A stretch of 19,230 nucleotides of DNA from Triparma columacea (GCA_030267965.1 BRYA01000011.1:9532-28761), one strand, 5' to 3'; positions 7,301 to 14,682 are shown, counted from the stretch's first letter. Notes: generated by a model from the letters alone, not told the origin. A program made the numbers and translations.

Positions 7301-7476
7301 TGAGGGACAGTTACGGCGTTGTTCATAACACACTAATGTCGCCGTTGTTTCTTCACCTAACGCACACAGTTGAGGTTTGCGAAGGCTACTTCAAGTACTT
7401 CCTCCTCACGTCAAAAGATCGGGAGGAGTTTTTGAGATATGTGAAAGGCAGACACGCTGCTGACCCAGCACCATAA
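4313..7476 (+). CDS. Multi-pass membrane protein with two PH-like segments (12 exons)
   Basis: Exons 4313-4372, 4475-4662, 4811-4996, 5197-5410, 5541-5600, 5706-5937, 6025-6128, 6271-6342, 6548-6678, 6943-7102, 7213-7288 and 7370-7476 join in frame to 529 residues. Four hydrophobic segments lie near residues 36-64, 159-175, 328-347 and 376-396. After TM2 and after TM4 come soluble stretches that look alike: beta-rich sequence (TSVYRDRVEVEYYGG; TRAIVVSMDR) closing in a helix with a similar pattern (DDVEEFNRILREA; KDREEFLRYVKGR). I infer two PH-like domains in a TM-PH-TM-PH plan. No named family was recognised and no catalytic motif is seen. Eight of the eleven introns carry introner sequence. 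The start is the ATG at 4313. Exon phases agree at every join. Confidence 0.7.
4448..4465 (+). other. 18-C polypyrimidine tract next to a CTAAC branch-like site
   Basis: In the intron 4373-4474 the sequence CTCTAA runs straight into 18 C, then TTGCTATAG. The CTAAC fits a branch site and the C-run stands where a U-rich tract is normally found. Similar C-rich tracts precede acceptors at 3997, 16346 and elsewhere in the window. Confidence 0.6.
4663..4810 (+). mobile_element. Introner-like element, diverged copy
   Basis: Only the 3' end of this intron matches the family (CGGTTCGCTTCGCTCGCCG and a further TTCGCTGACC). The 5' ~100 bases are unrelated to the other copies. It is either an old copy or a pre-existing intron that received the 3' module. 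Confidence 0.5.
4997..5196 (+). mobile_element. Introner-like element, long copy without the 12-bp units
   Basis: About 60 bases of private sequence are followed by GTGGGTTTCATATGAAGAC, GGGGCGGGGGTGGGTTTC, GTATGAAGAATGGGCAA, a displaced GCGGTTCGCTTCC, AGCCCCCATCCCAAACCCC, GCGGTTCGCTTCGCTCACCG and CAG. The order of the CATATG and CGTATG variants is opposite to copy 1. The minisatellite is absent. The intron is phase 2. Confidence 0.8.
5411..5540 (+). mobile_element. Introner-like element behind an older intron-like segment
   Basis: Bases 5411-5465 look like a complete short intron (GTAGGT ... TTCTTCGCAG). They are followed by the introner 3' half: CAACATTAGCCCCCACCCC, AAACCCCTTCAG, CGGTTCGCTTCGCTCACCG and a final CTCCAG. 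Splicing at the inner AG would meet an in-frame TAG at once, so the outer AG must be used. Confidence 0.75.
5601..5705 (+). mobile_element. Introner-like element with perfect 15-bp inverted repeat
   Basis: This 105-nt intron carries GGCCAAGCAAAGGACG, two 12-bp units, AGCCCCCATTGCTTCGCTCACCG in shortened form, and then the reverse complement of the 12-bp region. GGACGCAACATTGGA (5632-5646) and TCCAATGTTGCGTCC (5684-5698) are exact inverted repeats, giving a hairpin with a 37-nt loop. No other copy in the window has this arm. Confidence 0.8.
6129..6270 (+). mobile_element. Introner-like element, compact full copy
   Basis: This is the cleanest copy. Right after GTGAGATAAA come GGGGCGGGGTTGGGTTTAG, TATGAAGAATGGGCAAAAAG, GGCCAAGCAAAGGAC, two 12-bp units, AGCCCCCATCCCAAACCCC, GCGGTTCGCTTCGCTCACCG and a CTCAG acceptor. 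At 142 nt and phase 0 it is close to a consensus element filling the entire intron. Confidence 0.85.
6343..6547 (+). mobile_element. Introner-like element behind an older intron-like segment
   Basis: Bases 6343-6392 (GTAAGAG ... CACGCAACAG) could be a complete 50-nt intron. From 6393 the introner begins: GCGGGGGTGGGTTTAG, TATGAAGAATGGGCAACAAG, GGCCAAGCAAAAGAC, two 12-bp units, the CCCCCATCCC module and two TTCGCTTCGCTCACCG-type modules, ending in GCTACCAG. The phase is 0. Confidence 0.78.
6679..6942 (+). mobile_element. Introner-like element with expanded 12-bp minisatellite
   Basis: Bases 6679-6749 form an intron-like unit (GTAAGAGC ... CTTACTGAT ... GCGCCTCAG). Introner sequence follows: GGCCAAGCAAAGGAC, seven tandem 12-bp units (6782-6865, five of them exactly GGACGCAACATT), AGCCCCCACCCCAAACCC, GGTTCGCTTCGCTCACCG and CACCCCAG. 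It is the longest intron of this gene (264 nt, phase 2). Confidence 0.82.
6782..6865 (+). repeat. 12-bp minisatellite, seven units
   Basis: The units are one GGACCCAACATT, one GGCCCCAATATT and five exact GGACGCAACATT. The other introner copies carry two units or none, so copy number varies between elements. Confidence 0.95.
7103..7212 (+). mobile_element. Weak introner remnant
   Basis: The middle of this intron reads GGCTCGCTTCACTCACCG then CTCTCGCTCCGC, which resembles the doubled 3' module. Nothing else of the element is left. The 5' part has a tandem GCTAGGCTTTGTTC pair. The assignment is tentative. Confidence 0.4.
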
Positions 7477-7630
7477 ACTAAAACATGCCATCGCATGTAT
7501 TCGAAGCACTAAAAACAATTATCAATGCACAGCCATACCCCCCCCCCCCACAGCACCAAAAACTAAAACATACCATCACATTTATTCGAAGCACTAAAAA
7601 CTATTATCATGCACAGCCATACCCCCCCCC
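7466..7630. repeat. 85-bp tandem duplication across the end of the membrane-protein gene
   Basis: Bases 7466-7550 and 7551-7630 are near-identical, from CAGCACC through TATTCGAAGCACTAAAAAC and GCACAGCCATA to a C-run. The first copy contains the TAA stop (7474-7476) of the membrane-protein gene; the second is downstream. Both lie in the 171-bp gap between two convergent genes, so they probably fall in both 3' UTRs. Confidence 0.85.
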
Positions 7631-7647
7631 TCCCCCCCCCTGACACC

Positions 7648-8343
7648 TCAATCCTCGCGGAACCTCTTTGAAGCTTGCTCATCATCCCCCCCCCCACCAC
7701 CATCCTCATCCCCACCAGTCTCCTCTTCACTCCTTCCCCTCTTCTCTCCCACCTTCTCCTCCTTCGCTGGAGGAGGAACAAACTCAAAACCTCCGCCCCT
7801 ACCCCTCCCACCCCCTCCTGGACCGTAATGCCCCCCCCCTCCCCCACCCCCACCCCTATTGCTACTCAAAGCACCATCCATCCCCCCACCTGCAACGCCC
7901 CTCCCGGCGTCGAAAGCCTGGGGGTTGTGCCTCTGGCGCCTCTCATCCCGAACCTGTCCCCCGCCCGTCCCCCTCCCGAATTGCCGTCCCGGACGGAACC
8001 CTGGGTCAAGCTCCACACGCACCACCCTCCCATCCCCCATCTTGGAGGCATTGAGGAGAGTCACCGCATCACGGCTACTCTCAATATCGTCATACTCAAC
8101 GAAGCAGAAACCACAAGGCTGCTTTGTGTTCTTGTTAATGCCCATTATCACCCTCTTGATCGACCCTGCTTGAGCAAAATGAGCGTAAATGAGGTCCTCG
8201 CTAACCTCGAAACCCAAGTTGCCTACGTAGACAGTGGCCGACTTTTTGGAAGCTGCCAATTGGTCCTCTATGCTAGCAAACGTCTTCCTGTCCCAGTAAA
8301 CATTGGAAGAACCCTGAGACAGGAGCTCAGTCAGTGCTTTCAT
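7648..8343 (-). CDS. NCBP2: Nuclear cap-binding protein subunit 2 (CBP20)
   Basis: This intronless 231-residue protein is the small subunit of the nuclear cap-binding complex, which binds the 7-methylguanosine cap of Pol II transcripts. It contains one RRM with RNP2 VYVGNL (38-43) and RNP1 GFCFVEY (78-84). Y16 and Y39 keep the spacing of the two tyrosines that stack on the cap in human CBP20 (Y20, Y43). The family's signature after the RRM is present as GRQFGRG...GGQVRDE, with F where animals have Y. The animal protein stops soon after this; here a ~100-residue tail follows, rich in glycine and RGG-like steps, then acidic/basic sequence ending ASKRFRED, which may bind RNA and aid nuclear import. 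The start is the ATG at 8343. It converges with the membrane-protein gene. Confidence 0.95.
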   Translation of the reverse strand: MKALTELLSQGSSNVYWDRKTFASIEDQLAASKKSATVYVGNLGFEVSEDLIYAHFAQAGSIKRVIMGINKNTKQPCGFCFVEYDDIESSRDAVTLLNASKMGDGRVVRVELDPGFRPGRQFGRGTGGGQVRDERRQRHNPQAFDAGRGVAGGGMDGALSSNRGGGGGGGGHYGPGGGGRGRGGGFEFVPPPAKEEKVGEKRGRSEEETGGDEDGGGGGDDEQASKRFRED

Positions 8344-9150
8344 CGTCGAGGCGAAAGCGAACGGTATGGGATTTCAGGGGTATGGAGATGGATAGATTTA
8401 ATTGGGTAGTAAAAGGTGCGTATGGATGATTCAATGAAGACTTATAAGAGATAAATTCAGACGCGTAGTGTAAATAGGTTGAGAAACTTGACAAAAGCAA
8501 AAAATGGAAAAAAATATGATTTTTGTGCGTTTCAAATGACACAAATGGATATGAAAAACACGTGATAGCTTTATTAATGATCAAATAATGGTATATATTT
8601 TTTAATGTATCTAAAAATACAATATGTTAAAATATTTTTTAGCATCAATTTAAATTTTCAAACTTATCAATCGTCTTATTTTTAATTTTATATTTGATCA
8701 AATTAATAATTTCAGTTATCACTATATTGATTTATAATGAATTTTAAATAATGCTCTTTTAAAAAGTAAGGATTATTTTTTCATTGCACAAAAATCATAA
8801 ATAAGCTTTTGAATTGATTGAAATATAAATTTTAAAGAATTATGATGCAGTTTCGATACAATTTCAAATTTTGACGGGTTTCATTGGTAGTCGTCATGGC
8901 GAAGGGCAGCGAATGTGACGAGAGGATCACGTTTCGGAGTGAAATAACAAGAAACCAACTTAACCAGTCATGACAACACATAAGTGGCAGATCGGAAAAG
9001 TATCAAAACACAAGCTCAGTAACAACCTCACTAATTTTCGCTCCTTCCACCCATGGCACATCGTTCGGTGATTCTCGTCAGGCCCTCTCACAATGAGGGC
9101 CTTCATTACGAATCTATTTCCCAACGTCCCATCTCAAACACCCTACAACC
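8344..9150. other. AT-rich intergenic region upstream of NCBP2
   Basis: No gene is seen. The promoter of NCBP2 (minus strand) should lie in the left part; a CACGTG G-box sits at 8559-8564, about 216 bp before the NCBP2 start. From about 8565 to 8870 the sequence is extremely AT-rich (roughly 20% GC by eye count) and has no open frame of note. Around 9078-9096 is a small hairpin, GCCCTC...GAGGGC. Confidence 0.5.
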
Positions 9151-9285
9151 TTACTCGTCTTTCTCCTTCTCCCCCCCCTCCTTATCCTCGTCCTTCTCCT
9201 CCCTCTTGAGCTCGAAATTCTTCCAGACCCCCGTCCCCTTTACCTCGTCGGTCATGCCAAGGGCGTACTGTTTTGAGGTTGACAT
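9151..9285 (-). CDS. Possible 44-residue lysine/glutamate-rich protein
   Basis: An ATG at 9285 opens a 44-codon frame: an ordinary N-terminal half (MSTSKQYALGMTDEVKGTG, then WKNFELKREE) and a K/E/D-rich tail (KDEDKEGGEKEKDE), then TAA. The context before the ATG is acceptable (ACCCAATG). The codon pattern resembles neighbouring minus-strand genes, but the frame is short, no family is recognised and no upstream exon could be confirmed. A plus-strand frame over the same bases is serine-rich low complexity and looks less like a gene. It may be a real small protein or the last exon of something not seen. Confidence 0.3.
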   Translation of the reverse strand: MSTSKQYALGMTDEVKGTGVWKNFELKREEKDEDKEGGEKEKDE

Positions 9286-10003
9286 TGGGTTCAATTTTTG
9301 TGAGCAATAATGATACAAAGAGTTTGACAGGGAGACACAAACAACCACCTCTACCTATCAACTCTTGTAACAATTCACTCGCTCGCCACTCCCACCGCCC
9401 ACCCTACACCCCTGCCTCACCTGTGCTGTATCAAAAGCAGTCTTTATGGATCAGTACACAACATTGAGCTTTGTGGTCGACGAAACGTAGCTGCGGGCAA
9501 CGAAGGGCGCCCTAGGGGGAACAAAAGCTGTCGTGCGACTCGCTGATACGAGTAAAAGTGCATGGGTACCCAGGTTTTTAGCTCTCCTAGTGATTGTGCG
9601 TGTGAGGTTGCAAGTTTTGGGTTGGTCAGACAGTTGGGTGCCGAGTGAGGTTGCAGGTTATTTGTCAGAGAGCGTTAGAGACAATACCATTACAATACCA
9701 TTATCCTCAAGCACATCAAAAAATACATTACGACTACGCAGTCTCCCCAACGACACGATATTCAACTCACATAATCTGCAGAAGAATGCACCACCTATCT
9801 CAAGAAAACCCCAACCCTCCAACATTTTTGTCTTTTCAAAAGTATCTCTGTTGCGATTGTTTCAATCCTGTCTGAGTATACTTGGAAAACTAGGTGACGT
9901 ACATGTACTACTTTTTGCCTATACCATTTCTCATATTATTTCTCAACCACCCCAACACAACCCAACCCAACCCCCTTGCTTCACTCACCCCCCCCTTAAA
10001 TAT
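9286..10003. other. Intergenic region downstream of PI synthase
   Basis: No supported gene is present. A long plus-strand frame crosses it but has no recognisable domain and runs antisense into the PI synthase 3' end. It contains the palindromes GGGCGCCC and CCCTAGGG near 9505-9517 and a near-repeat GTGAGGTTGCAAGTT / GTGAGGTTGCAGGTT (9601 and 9647 area). Confidence 0.4.
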
Positions 10004-10980
10004 TCATCGATCCAGTTTTCGCGCCGCCTCGGCAATCTGAGCAACGTTGGTGACTTGTTTGATTCCCCACCCGATCCCGGTTCCCCACACTGCCGCGTCC
10101 AAAATTTCGCTTCTGCCCCCCCCTCCATGCTTGACGAAAAGCAGCAAATAGAACACTTCCGAGCAGGCGCATAGTGAAAGCATGAACATCCTGTTTCCGT
10201 AGTAAGCATTAAGGATTCCCTTGACAAGGCCCCTCCCCCCAGTCTCCTTGTGGTGCTCGCCCTGGGAATTCTTATAGATCATCCAGATCCAATGACTCCC
10301 GACATCGATCCCAGCACAACCGGCGGCCTGTCCAAGCGACATAATGTCTTTTCGCGCTAGCACCATGATAAGACACAGCGTGCTTAACCTATCTATAACC
10401 ATATCTAGAACAGCGCCCAATTTGCTCTCCTGATTCAGCAACCTCGCAAGCATCCCATCGATCCCATCCAGGCCTACGCTGATAGTGTAAAGCCCGAGAA
10501 ACCTTGCTGGACTGTCGTGCGAGAGTACAGCCATGTATAGAAGGAAGAGGCGGAAATAGCAGACAACATTGGGTACATACAGCAGGACACTCCCCCCCCC
10601 CCCACCTGCAATGAGCAAATAGACGATCGAAGGGGGTTAGAGTTTACAAGGCACGATGCAGTTCCAGCCCACCCCCCCTTCACTCGCTTCCGCGTCCCTC
10701 CGCTCCTCCGCACCTCACCTTGTCCCCCCCCTGTAATTCTAACCCCTCCTCCCCCCACCTCTACCCTTCCTGCTTGTCGACAGCTTCCTTCAAAAACACA
10801 ACACTCTGACGGTGCCTCATTCGTACCACGAACACCGCGCGGTAATTCAGCAGTTTGCAAATCTTTTCCCTTATAATGGGAGAGTCCTGGCGATGTTTGT
10901 AAAAAACCACTATCTACATGCATAATTAGGAGTATCACAAGGGAGAATGTTAGATATGTATTCAAACGAAGCCTCGACAT
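10004..10980 (-). CDS. PIS: Phosphatidylinositol synthase (CDP-alcohol phosphatidyltransferase)
   Basis: The enzyme joins CDP-diacylglycerol and myo-inositol to make phosphatidylinositol in a membrane. The main exon (10605-10004) has the full CDP-alcohol phosphotransferase signature DG-x2-AR-x8-G-x3-D-x3-D (DGMLARLLNQESKLG, then AVLDMVIDR). Features typical of the PI synthase branch follow: VPNVVCYFR near the start of the domain, DVGSHW after the motif, and a CSEVFYLLLF helix late in the protein. The 5' exon is less certain: 10980-10719 ends CAAG/GTGAGG and fits phase 1 to the acceptor at 10606, giving 287 residues. It would add an N-terminal hydrophobic segment (LTFSLVILLIMHV) and a ~50-residue linker absent from the animal and yeast enzymes. 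It might be a signal or bipartite targeting leader. The enzyme call is firm; the start is not. Confidence 0.88.
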
Positions 10981-11177
10981 GAGGAAATATGGAAGATTAC
11001 GTAGAAAAAGTTGAAAAAAGCCACCAAATTGCCTGACAAGTTTTCACTCCCTGAATTTGCAGGTTGGGTCGCATTTTTGTTGTTGTTATTAAACCAAATT
11101 AAATGGTTTCGAAATGAAGTTAACCGCCACTTAATTCACTCCTCCCCCCCTTCCCCCCTCCCCCCTCCCTCCTCCTC
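10981..11177. other. Spacer between photolyase and PI synthase
   Basis: A 197-bp gap between two minus-strand genes. The right part is C/T-rich on the plus strand and continues into the G-rich tail codons of the photolyase. It must hold the 3' end of the photolyase transcript and the start of the PI synthase transcript. No other feature is seen. Confidence 0.4.
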
Positions 11178-13157
11178 TCACTTTTCAATCTTCCTTTTCT
11201 TCTTCTTACCTCCCCCACCTTTCCCTCCTCCTCCCTTCTCTTTCCCTTCCTTATGTATCTTATAAGCCTCCGCCATCCTCCCCATGTTCCCCTTGCTAGT
11301 TTCCGTATGGTTCTCCACCACCCTATCCGGGTAGTCCTTCCCAACCACGCACCCGCACTCCTCCTGCACTGATGGTGGTGCTGTCCAGGGCTCGTATATG
11401 TACTTCTTCGGGTACTTCGATAGCGCGGGGATCCACTTTCTAATGTAGTCACCATTAGGGTCCGTCTTCTTCCCGAAAGATATGGGCGAGTAGCATCGGA
11501 AGTACTGGTAGAAGTGCGCCGTGCAGCTGAGCCACTGCCAGTTGAAGTTGTTGATGCTCCAGTCCGCGTCTACCAGCCGTTCCTCAAACACCTTCGCCCC
11601 TTCCTCCCAGCTTATCCAGAGGTCCCCCCGAGTAAGGAAGCACGCTACCGCGTGTCTCCCTAGGTGGTGTATCCACCCTTCCTCCTTCAGCTGTGTCATA
11701 ATAGCGTCAATAAACGGGAACCCCGTTCTCCCGTCCTTCCACGCCTTCAGTAGTAGTGGGTCGTCGTCCCACGGTATCTGCCTCGCGACCGGGTTCCCCA
11801 CCATGCGGTCGAAGTTCGGGCAGCTGTAAGCGTACAGGTAGTTGTACTCCCTCCATAGCAGCTGCCCGTGCAGGCTGACTGGGGGCTTGCTGTTCTTACC
11901 CCCACCCAAGGCGTTGGCCTCGTAAGCCTTCGTGAGCTCGTGGAAGAATAGGCGTGGGCTGACGGTCCCGTGCTTAACGTGTGGTGAGAGGCATGTCGTG
12001 GATGGGCTAAGGGCGTTCGGGGCCGTCTTGGGCTTCTCGAACGTTGCTGCCCAGGCTGGGTTGTCAATGACGGTCTTCTTAAGCTGTTTCAGCCCCTCCG
12101 ACTCCCCCCCCTTGAAAACTAGCCCCCCTCCTGTCTTCATGTCCACCTTCAGCCCTTCCAGCTTCGGTACTCCCGTCCCTTTCACTTCCTTCGGCAGTCC
12201 CGGAAGTTCCCCGACAGTCGGTACGCATGCGTCGGGGGGTGGTAGGGAGTCGAATATCTTACAGAACGCTCCGTACGATGCCGGTGGCGATCCTCCCTTC
12301 CCTCTGGCCAGGTACTCGTCCATTGCGTGGAGGTTGTGGGTTTCGTAGACCTTCGTCTTTACCCCCGCAGGCTTCAACGCCTTCTCGAGGCAGCACCTCC
12401 AACGCCTGATTACGGGGAGGGAGGTCTCGCGCTCGTAGTAAACGTGAACGGAGGAGGGGTTGGGGGCGAGGGGGAGGACGGAGGACGAGAGAAAGCGGCT
12501 AAGGGCGTGGGCGTAGGAGAGGTCGTCGGGGGTGTACGCGTACTGCGAGGCCTCATCACCGTCGTCAGACCCGCTGAACTCCTCCTCAGAGCTGTCCTCT
12601 TCTTCATCATCATCATCATCATCATCGTCTTCCTCGGACTTGGTGGCTGGGTAGTCCTTAGTTTCCAGCACGACGAGCCCCCCTGATCCCACTGACTTGA
12701 GGCTTCCGTCGAGGGAGGTCAGGGACTCGTGAATGAACTTACTTCTGCTCTTGTTCACGGTTAGGGGAGTCCTGCTCTGATCGAAGGGGTGATCGGAGGC
12801 AATGATGTAGAGAGGGACGAAGGAGCTGTGTGTTGTGGTGGGTAGGGAGAGGGGGGGTGGAGGGGGGGTGGAGGGGGGGTGGTAAGGGATAGGGTTAGCT
12901 TGTCGCTTCACTTTACTTGGCTAGATTTGGCTTTAGTTTTGGCCTTGTTCATTCTCTTAAGTGCTTCCTCAGTATTCCCCCTCAGTATCCCTCTATAACT
13001 CTCCATACACTTCCCCTCCAATTCCCCTCTGTTCTTACCTGTATTTAGCCTTCTCAATATCATGTAATGGTGGATTATCATGTAGTCTTAGTGAGTTATG
13101 TAGTAGTTGTATAGCAATAGTTCCACTTCCCTTTTCTTCACTTCCATTATCACTCAT
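11178..13157 (-). CDS. Cryptochrome/(6-4) photolyase family flavoprotein
   Basis: Two exons (13157-13039, 12825-11178) join AG+C in frame to 588 residues. The N-terminal domain opens with IQLLHNSLRLHDNPPL, as in photolyases. The FAD-binding domain is highly typical: GRTGFPFIDAIMTQL, WIHHLGRHAV with H427 and H431 at the positions of the two catalytic histidines of (6-4) photolyases, TRGDLWISWEEG, DADWS, and SFGKKTDPNGDYIRKW. This groups it with animal-type cryptochromes and (6-4) photolyases, which use blue light for repair or signalling. Unusual parts are an acidic insert after the first ~85 residues (eight D, then E/S), the stretch NNFNWQWLS (W469, W471) that recalls CPD photolyases, and a C-terminal basic tail (KKKKRKIEK) that could be a nuclear signal. 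The start MSDNG is the only ATG in the exon. A bZIP palindrome lies 139 bp upstream. Confidence 0.93.
12605..12626 (-). repeat. GAT trinucleotide run coding for poly-aspartate
   Basis: On the plus strand a CAT/ATC run (TTCATCATCATC and onward) codes the D run of the photolyase acidic insert on the minus strand. Such a run is prone to length change by slippage while keeping the frame. Confidence 0.8.
12826..13038 (-). other. Intron of the photolyase gene
   Basis: 213 nt, phase 2, GTAAGAAC at the donor and CACACAG at the acceptor. Its 3' half holds three near-identical C-rich steps (CCACCCCCCCT-type, about 12840-12875). It contains no introner sequence. Confidence 0.8.
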
Positions 13158-13591
13158 TTTTGAGGACGTTAAATATGATAAAGATGACTTATAACGACGC
13201 TTACAACGATAATTCAAACGTATGAAACAGGATGATCTATTGAATGTATTAATAGATGAATGAGAGACAGATGAAGGAAGTATGAGTCGGGAAGATGACG
13301 TCAACTGAGGCCTCAAATTTGTGATTAGAACGATAGATAAAGATAATAAACGAATGATGACACAACTATAAACACTGATTATCTAATGTGATGCCAATAA
13401 GAGGGTTTAAACAGCGAGAGAAGGAGATTGTGGGCCTAAAGGTTTTGCTCCTGGTGACTCATTTATTTTCCAAGAAATCTTCGGAATCATTTTATCCTTC
13501 AAATCTATTCCAGTTTGGTTTGCAATTCTGTATTCGCAATTTAGTTTCCAACCCCAACCCCCCCCCCCTCTACCCGCTTCCCCCCACCTCC
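13158..13591. other. Spacer upstream of the photolyase gene
   Basis: This 434-bp spacer lies between the SDR 3' end and the photolyase ATG, both on the minus strand. It is AT-rich and should carry the photolyase promoter. The TGACGTCA site is listed separately. Open frames here have no ATG start in the photolyase direction and no recognisable product on the other strand. Confidence 0.5.
13296..13303. promoter_or_regulatory. TGACGTCA bZIP site upstream of photolyase
   Basis: A perfect CRE-type palindrome lies 139 bp before the photolyase start codon. bZIP proteins bind this core; in stramenopiles the blue-light receptors called aureochromes are bZIP proteins that recognise TGACGT. Regulation by such a factor is an inference from the site and the neighbouring gene. 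Confidence 0.45.
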
Positions 13592-14604
13592 TTAATCGTA
13601 GCCCCCAATAACCATCTGATCAAAGTCGATAACACTCCCAGTGCAGACGCCGCTCTTATCGCTGAGTAGGAAGCAAGCCAGCTCCGCTATATCACCAGGT
13701 TGGACCAAGCGACCAAACGGTACCTATATAGGGGAAAAGGGGGAGGAGGGTGAGGGAGGGTTGAATAAAAAAAGGAAAAAAGGTTAAAGTTAAAAATCCT
13801 CCGTTCCCCCCCACCCCCCCTCCTCACCTTTTCCCCCGCTTTCTCAAGCCATTTTTCATCCCCAGTTTCCTCAACCTGGAGTTTATGTTCCGCCGCACTC
13901 GCGGTCCATCCAATATTAATCCCGTTACACTTGATCCTGTCCTTTCTAAGTTGGTGCGCCGCGTTCTTCGTGAACGTTGACAGCGCGCCTTTGGATGCTG
14001 CGTATCCGCAGAGGTAGGGTTGACCACCGTGCGAGGTTATGGTTATTATGTTGACTACGGAACCCTGGATCTTCGACCTTATCATTGAGTTGGTAGCGGC
14101 CTGTGTTAGGATGAAGGGTGCCCTTGCGTTCACCGCAAAGAGCCTGTCCCAGCTCTCCACTGACTGGTCCTTAAGCCACCCCCTACCCGTGTCCCCCGCG
14201 GAGTTAACGAGGCCGTGTGCAACCCCGAACCTCTCCTCGTGCTTGGGTACGACTGCTTGAACGTCGGGTACGGAGTCCATGCTTGCCTTTATGAAGAGGC
14301 CCTCGCAACCGAGGTCCCTGAGCTTTGAGACCACGCCGTTTCCCCTGGTCTCGTTCCTCCCGACAACGCTGACACCGGAGGCACCCTCAGCGGCGAGCTG
14401 GAGGGCTATGCTCTCCCCCACCCCTGAGGTACCACCGGTCACTATGAAGGTCTTGCCTTTGAAACGGGAGGAGCGAGGGAGGGAAGAGGAGGGGATGGAG
14501 GTGGAGAAGGTACGGGGAGAGGAGGAGGCGACGGCGCGGAAGGAACACAAGCGGGCGGCGAATATTGAGGATGCAAAAAGGAGGTTTGCCACGGGGTTTG
14601 TCAT
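13592..14604 (-). CDS. Short-chain dehydrogenase/reductase with N-terminal leader
   Basis: Exons 14604-13828 and 13723-13592 join in phase 0 to 302 residues. It is a classical SDR: cofactor motif TGGTSGVG (56-63), NSAG (134-137), N160, and catalytic S191, Y201, K205 in YAASK. The second exon supplies the usual C-terminal end (PFGRLVQPGDIAELACFLLS, then DFDQMVIGGYD). It should oxidise or reduce an alcohol/carbonyl with NAD(P)(H). R84 after the second strand hints at NADP(H), but the substrate cannot be told. Residues 1-48 precede the Rossmann fold and are rich in A, S and R without acidic residues, as in a mitochondrial or plastid leader; the hydrophobic stretch at 8-17 would also suit a signal peptide. 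The intron has a C-rich tract and no introner. Confidence 0.9.
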
Positions 14605-14682
14605 GCTGTTTGAGGTGATGGAGGGGAGGGGAGAAGAGGATTGGGGGGAGAAGAGGATTGGGGGTGAAATTGAGGTAAATGC

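Noticed and set aside
9533..10174. 213-codon plus-strand frame
   Set aside because: No recognisable domain, low-complexity serine/proline composition, and it overlaps the PI synthase 3' end in antisense.
11011..11265. Plus-strand frame ending in S/F/P-rich sequence
   Set aside because: It is the complement of the G/K-rich tail of the photolyase plus spacer.
12826..12911. Photolyase start at MKRQANP... (12911)
   Set aside because: That proline-rich stretch is translated intron. The true N-terminus (RLHDNPPL) is in an upstream exon with matching phase.
13158..13316. R/S-rich N-terminal extension of photolyase that looks like a mitochondrial leader
   Set aside because: The frame is open but has no ATG before 13157 (it begins at a TTG), so translation most likely starts at MSDNG.
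13388..13669. Plus-strand frame beside the SDR 3' end
   Set aside because: It is antisense to the last SDR exon and its middle is a C-run; no protein features.
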